A stretch of 34,508 bases of DNA from JBBRWV01 sp038248985. Lineage in GTDB: Bacteria; Planctomycetota; Phycisphaerae; WQYP01. The stretch is from positions 1-34,508 of the forward strand of contig JBBRWV010000023.1 in assembly GCA_038248985.1 (NCBI GenBank), read 5' to 3'. Below, in pieces: positions 7,373 to 14,977 of this stretch (positions are counted from its first letter, which is position 1; each line of letters begins with the position of its first letter). The notes under the pieces were generated by a model, which was not told the origin of the DNA, did no database searches, and saw only the letters and a program-made list of their open reading frames with translations. A program made the translations under genes and the position numbers.

Positions 7373-8200
7373 ATGATGAATTGCCCCGACAAATTGCCCC
7401 CCACGCGGATCGCCCGTCACACCGCGTTCTCGCTGATTGAGCTGCTGGTGGTCGTGGCCATCATGGGGATTCTGCTGGTGGTCGCGATTCCCGCGATCAA
7501 GGCGCTGACGCAAAATAACAATCAAAAGCAGGCCCGCAACATGGCGTCGGTGTATATCGCAGCGGCGCGCAGTGCGGCACTTCAGCAGCGACGTCTTGTG
7601 GGCTGCGTGTTTTATGAAGATCCCACGAATAAAAATCAGGTCGCTGTGAGGTTGGTGCGCGAAACCGGCGTCAACGCTGATCTGACTTACTTTGGCGCTA
7701 TTCCGGGTTCACAAGCGGAGTTCATGCCCCGCGCGATTCGCATCGGCGTGTTGGATGACAATACGACATGGAACGTTCGCACGGAGCAACAAGCCACTGC
7801 GGAGCAACGCACCCGACTCATCCTGTTTGATGCGAACGGTCAACTGGTTTTGCGCAATGGCCTTGGCGTGAATACCTATGATGCTGGCACTACTTACAAC
7901 ACTGGGGAGGCCGTCGCTTCGGGTGGTTCCACCTATGTCTGCGTCCGTCCCGTGACCGTCGGACAATCTCCTGTCGCGAACAATTCCTCTTACTGGCGAC
8001 GCGAAGACTGGTACATTCGCGCCACTAGCAGCGCTCTGAATGATGGCGTCTCTACCCCCGGCATCGTGATCTGGGACGACAATGATTTCCGTGCCGCCAA
8101 TCTCGGATCGGACGCCGCGCGAGGCGACTGGGTGCTCAAAAATGCCGACATTCTCATCGTCAACGCTTACACAGGGAATCTCCTTGATGTTCGACAATAA
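7373..8200 (+). CDS. GspH-like prepilin with a CBM-like module
   Basis: This is a 275-residue prepilin. The motif is HTAFSLIELLVVVAI, with Ala before the cleaved bond and the +5 Glu kept. After the helix, AIPAIKALTQNNNQKQARNMASVYIAAARSAALQ and a beta-rich part resemble GspH/FimT-type minor pseudopilins (...A-x-x-L-x-x-A...R-S-A-A). Residues about 165-211 form an insert with Y-x2-GEAV-x2-GGSTYVC-x9-P-x5-W, the same pattern as in the neighbouring GspG-like and GspK-like proteins. Two ATG codons lie in tandem at 7373 and 7376. Its stop codon lies inside the next gene, which overlaps by 14 bases, pointing to coupled translation. Confidence 0.88.
   Translation: MMNCPDKLPPTRIARHTAFSLIELLVVVAIMGILLVVAIPAIKALTQNNNQKQARNMASVYIAAARSAALQQRRLVGCVFYEDPTNKNQVAVRLVRETGVNADLTYFGAIPGSQAEFMPRAIRIGVLDDNTTWNVRTEQQATAEQRTRLILFDANGQLVLRNGLGVNTYDAGTTYNTGEAVASGGSTYVCVRPVTVGQSPVANNSSYWRREDWYIRATSSALNDGVSTPGIVIWDDNDFRAANLGSDAARGDWVLKNADILIVNAYTGNLLDVRQ
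7865..8005 (+). other. CBM5/12-like insert in the GspH-like protein
   Basis: This codes for residues 165-211. Key positions are Tyr175, Gly178-Glu179-Ala180-Val181, Gly184-Gly185, Tyr188, Cys190, Pro200 and Trp208. The order and spacing match the module in the GspK-like protein. The similarity to carbohydrate-binding modules is by pattern only. Confidence 0.55.
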
Positions 8201-9203
8201 CGCACATCCTCACGCCCCCGCACGCCGCGGTTTCTCGCTGGTGGAAGTTCTGCTCGCCGTGTTCATCCTCGGCATCGGCCTCATCATGGTCGCGGCGATC
8301 TTCCCCGTCGGGGCCAAGTGGACGGCCGAGTCAACTCAGGAAACGCTGGCCGCGGCCATCGCACAAAACGCGGTGGAAACGATCAAGTATCGCTACACCG
8401 CTGCGGCGATGAACGGCTTGAGCACCACGGTGGCCGCATTGCCTGGGCAGAATGGCACCGCCGTTGCCGGTGTGCAAATCATGCCCAGCGAGCGGGCCTA
8501 TCAGCATGGGGCCTCGCAGCCGACCCCCGCCAGCAAGCCCACGGAATGTATCTACTTTTGGACCGCCCTGGCCCGTCGCGCGCCCACGCAATCCGCCGGC
8601 ACCGCCAATACCTATGACCTCTACATTCTCGTCTTCCGCAAAGGTGCGGCAGAGCATCAATTTACCGCTCCCGCCTCCATGGCAGGGATTCGCGCCGGGT
8701 CCGGCGAAAACTACATCCCCTCACTGGTGTCGGCCGCATACTCTCCTGGTACGGCGGTTGGCCCGCCCATTGTCGGTGCGCTGCCGGCGATGGGTTCTTA
8801 TGGGATCGGCGTTACGAGTGGCACGGTATTCCGGCAGGTCGTGGATACCGGTTCGGGCGCGACGGGAACGGCCGTGCTGTCCGGCAATACTGTCGGCAGT
8901 ATCACTATGGGCTCCGGCGGCAGCGGCTACAAGCGGGCCCCCCAAGTCGCTTTGAGTGGCGGCAGCGGGACAGGCGCGACAGCCACCGCCACCATCAGCG
9001 GTGCCGGTTCCGTTACCGGATTCACCGTCACGGCCCCCGGGTCGGGCTACACGTCTGCCCCCACGGTAAGTCTTTTCACCATGGCCGCACCCAACACGGC
9101 GCTCACCTCCGCCAACGAAAACGTAATTTATTCGCCACCCGCCGACAACACGACCAATGCCAGCCCGCTGATCTATGTCTATCAAACTTCCGTTTCTTTC
9201 TAA
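8187..9203 (+). CDS. GspI/PilV-like prepilin with glycine-rich GSGY repeats
   Basis: This is a 338-residue prepilin with the motif RRGFSLVEVLLAVFILGIGLI, cut after Gly15, which is the hallmark of GspI/PilV-type minor pseudopilins (F-x-L-[IV]-E-V-[LM]-[IVL]-A). GspI proteins are usually 120-130 residues. Here residues about 221-297 hold a glycine-rich block with two GSGY-x3-AP-x-V units and GTGATATATISG between them. ATG 8187 is chosen over the upstream in-frame ATG 8082 because it gives a normal 15-residue leader and AGGGA lies upstream. The gene overlaps the end of the GspH-like gene by 14 bases. It is the fifth pseudopilin-type gene of the operon. Confidence 0.88.
   Translation: MFDNNAHPHAPARRGFSLVEVLLAVFILGIGLIMVAAIFPVGAKWTAESTQETLAAAIAQNAVETIKYRYTAAAMNGLSTTVAALPGQNGTAVAGVQIMPSERAYQHGASQPTPASKPTECIYFWTALARRAPTQSAGTANTYDLYILVFRKGAAEHQFTAPASMAGIRAGSGENYIPSLVSAAYSPGTAVGPPIVGALPAMGSYGIGVTSGTVFRQVVDTGSGATGTAVLSGNTVGSITMGSGGSGYKRAPQVALSGGSGTGATATATISGAGSVTGFTVTAPGSGYTSAPTVSLFTMAAPNTALTSANENVIYSPPADNTTNASPLIYVYQTSVSF
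8850..9080 (+). repeat. Coding repeat block, GSGY-type glycine-rich units
   Basis: The translated block contains GSGGSGYKRAPQVALSGG and, about 37 residues on, APGSGYTSAPTVSLF, joined by GTGATATATISGAGSVTGF. Such G-S-G-Y-x-x-A-P-x-V units with interposed GATA tracts occur in tandem in many bacterial surface and phage proteins. Confidence 0.6.
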
Positions 9204-9215
9204 CACCGAGTAACC

Positions 9216-10433
9216 ATGCAAATACGCAACGCCCAACCGCCAACCTTCGCTCACGCCGCTGCGGGCCCGCGCGCGTTTACGCTCATCGAAATGATGACTG
9301 CCATCGGCCTGCTGCTGCTGATCATTGCCGGCGTAGGGATCATCTTCAAAGCGGCTACGGGCTCGGTCAGCCTTTCGCAGGCGAACATGGAGATGATGTC
9401 CAACATCCGCGCGGTGCAGGGGCAAATTGAGCGGGACATTGGCGGGCTGGAGCGCAATGGGTTTATTGTGATTCGTTCACGAGAAGAGCCCGTTACGGGT
9501 GGGCGCCGCTTCGATCAACTGGCGTTTCTCGCCAATGGGTCGTTTCCCAATCGCACTGGCAATAATCTCAGCGCCTCACCCTTTACCGATCGCACCACCG
9601 CCAACTCTGCCCTTATCTGGTACGGCCATCTCATGTTTGAAGGCACTTCTTCACCTCCCGATCAATCTACCGCCGTCGCGATCAACGCGATTCCCACCGC
9701 CGCTTCAGACAATGGATACACTCTCGGTCGCCATGCAACTCTGCTTCTTGCCGAAGACGGTGGCGGTACTGCAAACCGCATTACCGCCGGTGGCATTACG
9801 GTTATCGCCCATGACGATATCCGCCTGTCTTCATCTCCTATTACTTCCCTCATTACGGAAACCAGTAGCGCTCATATTTCCTCCGCCCGTTTCTCCGCCG
9901 CAACCATTACCTCCGGTCAACTCATGCAATCCATCGTCAACGCCGTCGGCACTCGCGCCGTCGGCACCGCTCGTTACGAAGCGGATAACTACTGTTACCG
10001 TTTCAAGACGCTGCCTAATCCCTATGCCAATGCCAACGAAGCGGGCATAACTGCCGCAAGCAAACTTACCAATGCCTACTTTCGTATGCACCCCATACTC
10101 CTCCCCGGCGTTCCTGACTTTGCCGTCGAATGGTCTGATGGCACCCTCTGGGCGGCTACCGATACCGATCCTGTCACCAGTGCTACAGTCGTCGCCGAAC
10201 GCGTCAATACGCCTCGCTGGTTCGGTCGCAGCGATCCAAAATATGGAACCACCCCTGGCACCGACCCCACCGAGCCGGCCCTCGCTAACGGTGACGACTA
10301 CACCGCCCAATTTTCCTACGACAACAGATCAAAATGGCCCAAGGCCCTCCGCATTCGCTACCGCGTTACCGACCCCAACAACCGGCTCAGCGGCGGCCGC
10401 GATTTCACCCAGATCATCAAGATCCCCGATTGA
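9216..10433 (+). CDS. GspJ-like prepilin
   Basis: The 405-residue protein has the prepilin motif PRAFTLIEMMTAIGLLLLII, with Ala at the cleaved bond and Glu at +5. After the helix, the segment LSQANMEMMSNIRAVQGQIERDIGG is typical of GspJ-type minor pseudopilins (amphipathic helix ending in Q-x3-D). GspJ is normally about 200 residues, so this is about twice as long; the extra part is Ala/Thr/Ser-rich. The position between the GspI-like and GspK-like genes is the canonical GHIJK order. It starts 12 bases after the previous stop, with GAG six to eight bases before ATG 9216. Confidence 0.87.
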   Translation: MQIRNAQPPTFAHAAAGPRAFTLIEMMTAIGLLLLIIAGVGIIFKAATGSVSLSQANMEMMSNIRAVQGQIERDIGGLERNGFIVIRSREEPVTGGRRFDQLAFLANGSFPNRTGNNLSASPFTDRTTANSALIWYGHLMFEGTSSPPDQSTAVAINAIPTAASDNGYTLGRHATLLLAEDGGGTANRITAGGITVIAHDDIRLSSSPITSLITETSSAHISSARFSAATITSGQLMQSIVNAVGTRAVGTARYEADNYCYRFKTLPNPYANANEAGITAASKLTNAYFRMHPILLPGVPDFAVEWSDGTLWAATDTDPVTSATVVAERVNTPRWFGRSDPKYGTTPGTDPTEPALANGDDYTAQFSYDNRSKWPKALRIRYRVTDPNNRLSGGRDFTQIIKIPD

Positions 10434-10505
10434 GCCGCGCGGTTGTGAAGCTCTCACGCCGCGCTTTTGTGAAATGAAAATACACACCTCAACCAACGGT
10501 GCCAA

Positions 10506-13500
10506 ATGAAAATCATCGCTCAGAAAATTGATCCTTTGTGCGTTCGTGTTTTCGGATGCAGGAATCCTCGTCGTGTGCGCGGCACCGTCATCATCCTCGT
10601 CGTCGCGATGCTGGCCTTGCTGGCCGTCCTGGGCACCGCCTACATTGTTTCCGCCCGTACGGATCGCTCCTCTGCACGCGCCAATTCCGAATCGGTCAAT
10701 CTCGATCTTGCCAGCGATGGCGTCATGGCCACTGTTCGGCAGACACTTTTTGATGCCTCCATGGCCGCTTCATCTGGCAACGTTCTGGCCATCCCCGATA
10801 ACTGGAAGCCCAACACTGGCTATTTGATAGGTGATTTCATCCTCGGCGGCGATTACCGCGTTTACCGCTGCTCCACCGCCCACACATCCGATGTCGCAAC
10901 GAACGGTCCACCGCCGGTCACCATGACGAACTGGGCGCTTACAACGCTCACCGATGTTCCCCAGCCGATTGCTGCTCGCTGGTATGACTACCCCGAAAAA
11001 CAGACGACTGCTAACTGGGCCACGCAATTTGATCGCTCCCAACGCGACCTGGCGGTCCCGTCCCAAGCTTGGCTGTCGAAGAATCTTTCACCCATCGCCG
11101 CAAGTTCAGACTATTCACTGTTCACCAAGGATATGTTCAACCCTTCCGTGCCCGGAACAGCCCTCGCCTACTCCGCGAATCCCCCCACGGTCGGTCTAGT
11201 CCCCGTAGTGGATCCCCTCGCGGGCACGCCCGTGCTCGATAGTCAGTGGAATCTGCTGACGGTGAACTCCGGCAACGGCGTGCGCTATCGTTACGCTGTT
11301 CGCATTCTTGATTCCTCCGCGCGCGCGAATCTGAATACCGGGCAGGTGTGGGCGGGCGCTACCCCCTACGCCGATGCCGCCGGAACCTATCTCACCTCGG
11401 TACAGCTCGGTAACACCTCCATTTACCTCGCCGGGGCCAATGATGATTTGAACAATGTTCATGTCGCCACCAATGCCAATGGTGTTCACGGCCGCGGCCC
11501 ATCCGCCGGCGCGTTCACGCTGGCCGGTTGGCAAAATCGACTGCTTGGTTACGAGAACTTCGGCATAAATCCGGCCGTTGCCGCCTTCACCTTGCCGCAG
11601 GGAGAATTCTTCGATCTCTCCGATGAACTTGAACTGGTTTACTATGGCACACGCGGGTCTGATTACACGCCGCGTGTCGCGGTCAGTTCCGCGCCCAAGC
11701 TTTTTGGCACGACACTACTCAAAGGCACGGCCAATCGCGCCTACTACACCACCTATTCCTTTGATCGCAACTGGTCTTCCTTCAGCACCAATCGTTTCGT
11801 CATTACCGGCGTCGCTTCAGAACCCACTTATCAGCGCCAAGTCCCGCTCACCCGCGACGTCTACGGCTCCGTCGTCCCCGCCAATACCTACGTCGTTGCC
11901 GTGCGCAACGGCCTTTCGCTGGCCAACATGATGTCCTCCGTCGGCTACCCTGATTCGGAATGTATTGCCGTCATGCTCAATTTTCTGGCCCAATCCCGTC
12001 CTGGCCGCGGCGGCACTTCGCTGACCTTCAACGGCGCGGGAATTGGTGCGCTCTTTGTGGCCGGCCCAACGGCTGCCGAGAATACTGTCATTAACATCAC
12101 CATCCCCACCAATCCCATCGCTAACCGTACTTACCTCGCCTATTCCGCCCAGCCCTTTCTCAACGAAGTGGCGATTCGCGTGAACCATGACGGCACCTCG
12201 GCGACACAGTTGGATTGCGCTGTGGAACTCTTTAATCCCTACACCACCGCCATCGACCTCACCGGTTGGCAATTGAAGATCGGCGGAACGGTGTTGTGGC
12301 ACACCTTCGGGGCGGTCTCCATTCCTGCGGGCGGCTATCTTGTGATCACCCATGCCAACCTCATTGCCCTCGGAACGATTGCCAGTGGTTCGCTAGGCAC
12401 GATCCCCGCGTCTCTGACCGTCACCCTGGATCGTCCCTACTTCACGACCATCGCAAATTACATGACCGTGGACCGCGTCTCTTATGATTTCGCCACCAGC
12501 GCCTTTTATCCTGCCGCCCTCACCGCCACCCCGGTCAATGTCTCCCGCGAGCGGCCCAACACCGTAGGTGCGACTTCCACCGCGCCTCAGCCGGCGATTG
12601 GCGCTGCCGACAAATGGATGTGTGTTTCCTCCCTCCTTTCTGATTACACAGATTCCGCGGCTCATTCCCTGGGGGTCATCAACGTCGCCACCGGTACCAC
12701 CATCACCAATTTTGGCGTTCGCCTCGTGGATCGCTTCTACGACACCGGTGCCGATGCCTGGCCGGGCGGGGCCACAGCATCCGACGCGCTGGTTCGCTCC
12801 AACCCCGGTGACCTCCAAGGCTACGCGCGCCTCTGCAATGTCCTGGATAATGGAAACCCCATCCCCATCACCGAGCAACTCGGTGATGGCTCCCTCATGC
12901 CCACCAAGGTCACCTCGCAATCCGCCCAGGAAGCCCGCGTCCGCTTTGATGTTCTGGCCGACCCACGCGCCCAACGGCTTTTCATGTCCGTCGCCATGGC
13001 TGACCGCTCCAGCGATGGTTTCGATCAAATTGGCTTCGGCTCCGCGGACTCCACTGATGAAGCCCGCATCCCCGGCCGCATCAACGTCAATACGGCTTCA
13101 CCGCAGGTGTTGCGCGCGGTCTTTGCCAACTTCACTTCCACTTCCACAGTGCTGGATGCCTGGGTCGCCAATATCATGGCCTACCGTGATCGCGTCGCTG
13201 TGAGCAGTCTCGCCGCTCCATACAATGCTGCGACGCCGGCGGGTGATTACTCCAATACCACCAACTACCCCGGCCTCGGCATCCGTTCCCTCTCCGAACT
13301 CCTCATTCCTCTCGGCAGCGCAGACGGCACCGTGACACTCTCAGGCTCGCGCACCGTCCCCGCTTCCGGCAAGTCCATTCTCTCGGTCACGGCCCCGGAT
13401 CAAACCTGGGTCAAAGCCTATGGTGCCTGCACTGTCCGCTCCGATACCTTCATCGTGTATGGCTACCTTGAAGCCATTAAAGCCAACCCCAATTTGGCCA

Positions 13501-13691
13501 CGACGCACAACAACGGCTCACAATGGTACGGAACAACCACCGATGATCCGCGAAACATAACCTTCGATAACATTCGCCTCGCCAAACGCCGCTTCGTCAG
13601 CATTGTGGACCGCTCCTATTCCAACTACCCGCGCGGCAATGCCAACTTCGTTCTGCCGCGCATCGTCGCCATAAAAGACATGCCCCAGTGA
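10506..13691 (+). CDS. Very large GspK-like minor pseudopilin with CBM-like and lamin-tail-like domains
   Basis: This 1061-residue protein starts with a basic leader and RGTVIILVVAMLALLAVLGTAYI, a GspK-like N-terminus without the +5 Glu, as is usual for GspK. Near the C-terminus GRINVNTASPQVL (857-869) matches the helix-hairpin-helix-like signature of GspK. GspK is normally 300-350 residues. The extra length includes a CBM5/12-like insert at about 99-146 and a lamin-tail-like domain at about 549-617 (FLNEVAI...VELFNPYTTAIDLTGW...IPAGGYLVIT). In type II systems GspK caps the pseudopilus tip together with GspI and GspJ. The added modules would then be at the tip, which is inference. It is the last gene of the operon. 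Confidence 0.85.
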   Translation: MKIIAQKIDPLCVRVFGCRNPRRVRGTVIILVVAMLALLAVLGTAYIVSARTDRSSARANSESVNLDLASDGVMATVRQTLFDASMAASSGNVLAIPDNWKPNTGYLIGDFILGGDYRVYRCSTAHTSDVATNGPPPVTMTNWALTTLTDVPQPIAARWYDYPEKQTTANWATQFDRSQRDLAVPSQAWLSKNLSPIAASSDYSLFTKDMFNPSVPGTALAYSANPPTVGLVPVVDPLAGTPVLDSQWNLLTVNSGNGVRYRYAVRILDSSARANLNTGQVWAGATPYADAAGTYLTSVQLGNTSIYLAGANDDLNNVHVATNANGVHGRGPSAGAFTLAGWQNRLLGYENFGINPAVAAFTLPQGEFFDLSDELELVYYGTRGSDYTPRVAVSSAPKLFGTTLLKGTANRAYYTTYSFDRNWSSFSTNRFVITGVASEPTYQRQVPLTRDVYGSVVPANTYVVAVRNGLSLANMMSSVGYPDSECIAVMLNFLAQSRPGRGGTSLTFNGAGIGALFVAGPTAAENTVINITIPTNPIANRTYLAYSAQPFLNEVAIRVNHDGTSATQLDCAVELFNPYTTAIDLTGWQLKIGGTVLWHTFGAVSIPAGGYLVITHANLIALGTIASGSLGTIPASLTVTLDRPYFTTIANYMTVDRVSYDFATSAFYPAALTATPVNVSRERPNTVGATSTAPQPAIGAADKWMCVSSLLSDYTDSAAHSLGVINVATGTTITNFGVRLVDRFYDTGADAWPGGATASDALVRSNPGDLQGYARLCNVLDNGNPIPITEQLGDGSLMPTKVTSQSAQEARVRFDVLADPRAQRLFMSVAMADRSSDGFDQIGFGSADSTDEARIPGRINVNTASPQVLRAVFANFTSTSTVLDAWVANIMAYRDRVAVSSLAAPYNAATPAGDYSNTTNYPGLGIRSLSELLIPLGSADGTVTLSGSRTVPASGKSILSVTAPDQTWVKAYGACTVRSDTFIVYGYLEAIKANPNLATTHNNGSQWYGTTTDDPRNITFDNIRLAKRRFVSIVDRSYSNYPRGNANFVLPRIVAIKDMPQ
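10800..10943 (+). other. CBM5/12-like insert in the GspK-like protein
   Basis: This codes for residues 99-146. Key positions are Trp100, Tyr106, Gly109-Asp110, Tyr120, Cys122, Ala125-His126-Thr127-Ser128, a Pro-rich turn at 135-137 and Trp143. The W...Y-x2-GD...Y-x-C-x2-AHTS...P...W pattern is the clearest of the three modules and resembles chitin-binding type 3 modules. Confidence 0.6.
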
Positions 13692-13898
13692 TGGACCTGC
13701 AGCGCCTTCCCGCCCGCGCCCGCTCCTGCCAACCCGGCAGTTGGGCCTGTGCAGGACTCTCTTTGGCAGACGGAATCACGCCGATATCTGAGTTTGAACT
13801 AATCGCATAACTTATTGTACCATCAATGCTTACCGCAGATTAAGTGGGCGCTCATTTCCTCGGTACATCCTTTGCATATCCACCTATAGGTGAAACTT

Positions 13899-14468
13899 AT
13901 GGGAGGCGATGCGCGACTGAATCTGCTCTTGACTCATGAAGAGTCTCGACCCTACTTGGACCAAAGTCAGCAGCCTTGGTATCGCACCATCTCCCACATG
14001 CTCGCCCCGCTCGGAGTTCGCACCTTTGAAGCCACCAGTGGCGCGCAAGCCGTGGAATTTATCGAACGCCACCCCATCCATGTGGCAATCGTTGATTCGC
14101 GTTTGCCGGCCATTTCAGGGCTGAACATCCTGCAACTCGTCCAAAAACTGTGCGTGCAAAAACTGCCGCCGGTCGCCGGACAACCGGAATCCACCGGCAC
14201 CCTCCACCTGCAAATGCGGGTGGAACAGCGCACCGATGAAGGTGTCACCCAGCGAAGGATCGACGTCAAAGTCAATGCCCGGCCCGCGCCGCCATCGACC
14301 CCCACGGTGATCCTTCTCACGCCGCCGCAACACGATGATCAACTGTTGCATGAGGCCCTGAAGTTCAATGCCTTTTCGGTCCTCAGTGAACCGGTGGACG
14401 TAAATCTGTTGCTCGATCTGATGGCCCGCGCGTTGCGGAAGTTCCATCAAAACCAATGGCCGCAGTAA
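13899..14468 (+). CDS. Degenerate response-regulator receiver protein
   Basis: This 189-residue protein looks like a stand-alone receiver domain. IHVAIVDSRLPAISGLNIL places the candidate phosphoacceptor at Asp66, and VILLTPP supplies Thr141. The conserved Lys of the last strand is replaced: SVLSEPVD has Glu164 where K-P is expected. About 40 extra residues (93-132) are inserted before the fourth strand. No output domain follows. A changed Lys often means altered or absent phosphorylation, which is known for pseudo-receivers. ATG 13899 is preferred over GTG 13890 because AGGTG lies five to seven bases before it. It precedes groES by about 100 bases in the same direction; a link with chaperone control is possible but not shown. 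Confidence 0.75.
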   Translation: MGGDARLNLLLTHEESRPYLDQSQQPWYRTISHMLAPLGVRTFEATSGAQAVEFIERHPIHVAIVDSRLPAISGLNILQLVQKLCVQKLPPVAGQPESTGTLHLQMRVEQRTDEGVTQRRIDVKVNARPAPPSTPTVILLTPPQHDDQLLHEALKFNAFSVLSEPVDVNLLLDLMARALRKFHQNQWPQ

Positions 14469-14477
14469 TCGCGGAGT

Positions 14478-14539
14478 TTCCAGTTTCACCTTTTCAGCCC
14501 TGACACATCGGTCGCATCTGAAAACATGAAACTGGAAAT
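14478..14539 (+). promoter_or_regulatory. Perfect 12-base inverted repeat upstream of groES
   Basis: TTTCCAGTTTCA at 14478-14489 and TGAAACTGGAAA at 14528-14539 are perfect inverted copies separated by 38 bases. A further GAAACTC at 14543-14549 complements GAGTTTC at 14475-14481. This could be a regulator site or an mRNA hairpin in the groES leader. It is not the CIRCE element. Confidence 0.45.
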
Positions 14540-14572
14540 TTGAAACTCAAACCCTCAAAGGAGTCCTCACAC

Positions 14573-14866
14573 ATGGCCACGAAATTCCGCCCGCTCGGTG
14601 ACAAAATTCTGCTCAAGCGTCTTGAGGCCGAATCCAAAACCAAGTCCGGCATCGTCCTCCCCGAAACCGCCAAGGAAAAACCCAAGCGCGGCACCGTCCT
14701 GGCCGTCGGCGATGGCAAGTTGCTCGACAGCGGCGAACGCGCCAAGTTCACCGTCAAAAAAGGCGACGAAATCATCTTCGCCAGCTATGCCGGCACCGAA
14801 GTCAAAATCGATGGCAACGAATTTCTGATCCTCTCCGAGGACGAAGTCCTCGCCGTAGTGGAATAA
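14573..14866 (+). CDS. groES: Co-chaperonin GroES
   Basis: GroES caps the GroEL folding chamber in the cytoplasm. The 97-residue protein has the family start KFRPLGDKILLKRLEAESKTKSGIVLP, in which the mobile loop that contacts GroEL is the SKTKSGIVLP stretch. It also has the family ending GTEVKIDGNEFLILSEDEVLAVVE. ATG 14573 is chosen because AAAGGAG at 14557-14563 lies nine bases before it. The in-frame ATG 14540 would add 11 residues not found in the family. groEL follows 111 bases later, which is a rather long gap for this pair but still consistent with one operon. Confidence 0.97.
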   Translation: MATKFRPLGDKILLKRLEAESKTKSGIVLPETAKEKPKRGTVLAVGDGKLLDSGERAKFTVKKGDEIIFASYAGTEVKIDGNEFLILSEDEVLAVVE

Positions 14867-14977
14867 CTGGCCGACGACTGGTGCTCGCAGCGTATTTGCC
14901 GCGAACACCCGTGGACCTTCCTGAACTGAATGACCTGACTAAAAAAAACAAATTTGAGATTCTTAGGAGATTAAAAC

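Noticed and set aside
13726..13744. Terminator after the GspK-like gene
   Set aside because: Only 5-base stems (CTGCC/GGCAG or CCAAC/GTTGG) are possible and no U-run follows.
14469..14572. CIRCE element before groES
   Set aside because: No TTAGCACTC-N9-GAGTGCTAA is found; the inverted repeat present has a different sequence and spacing.
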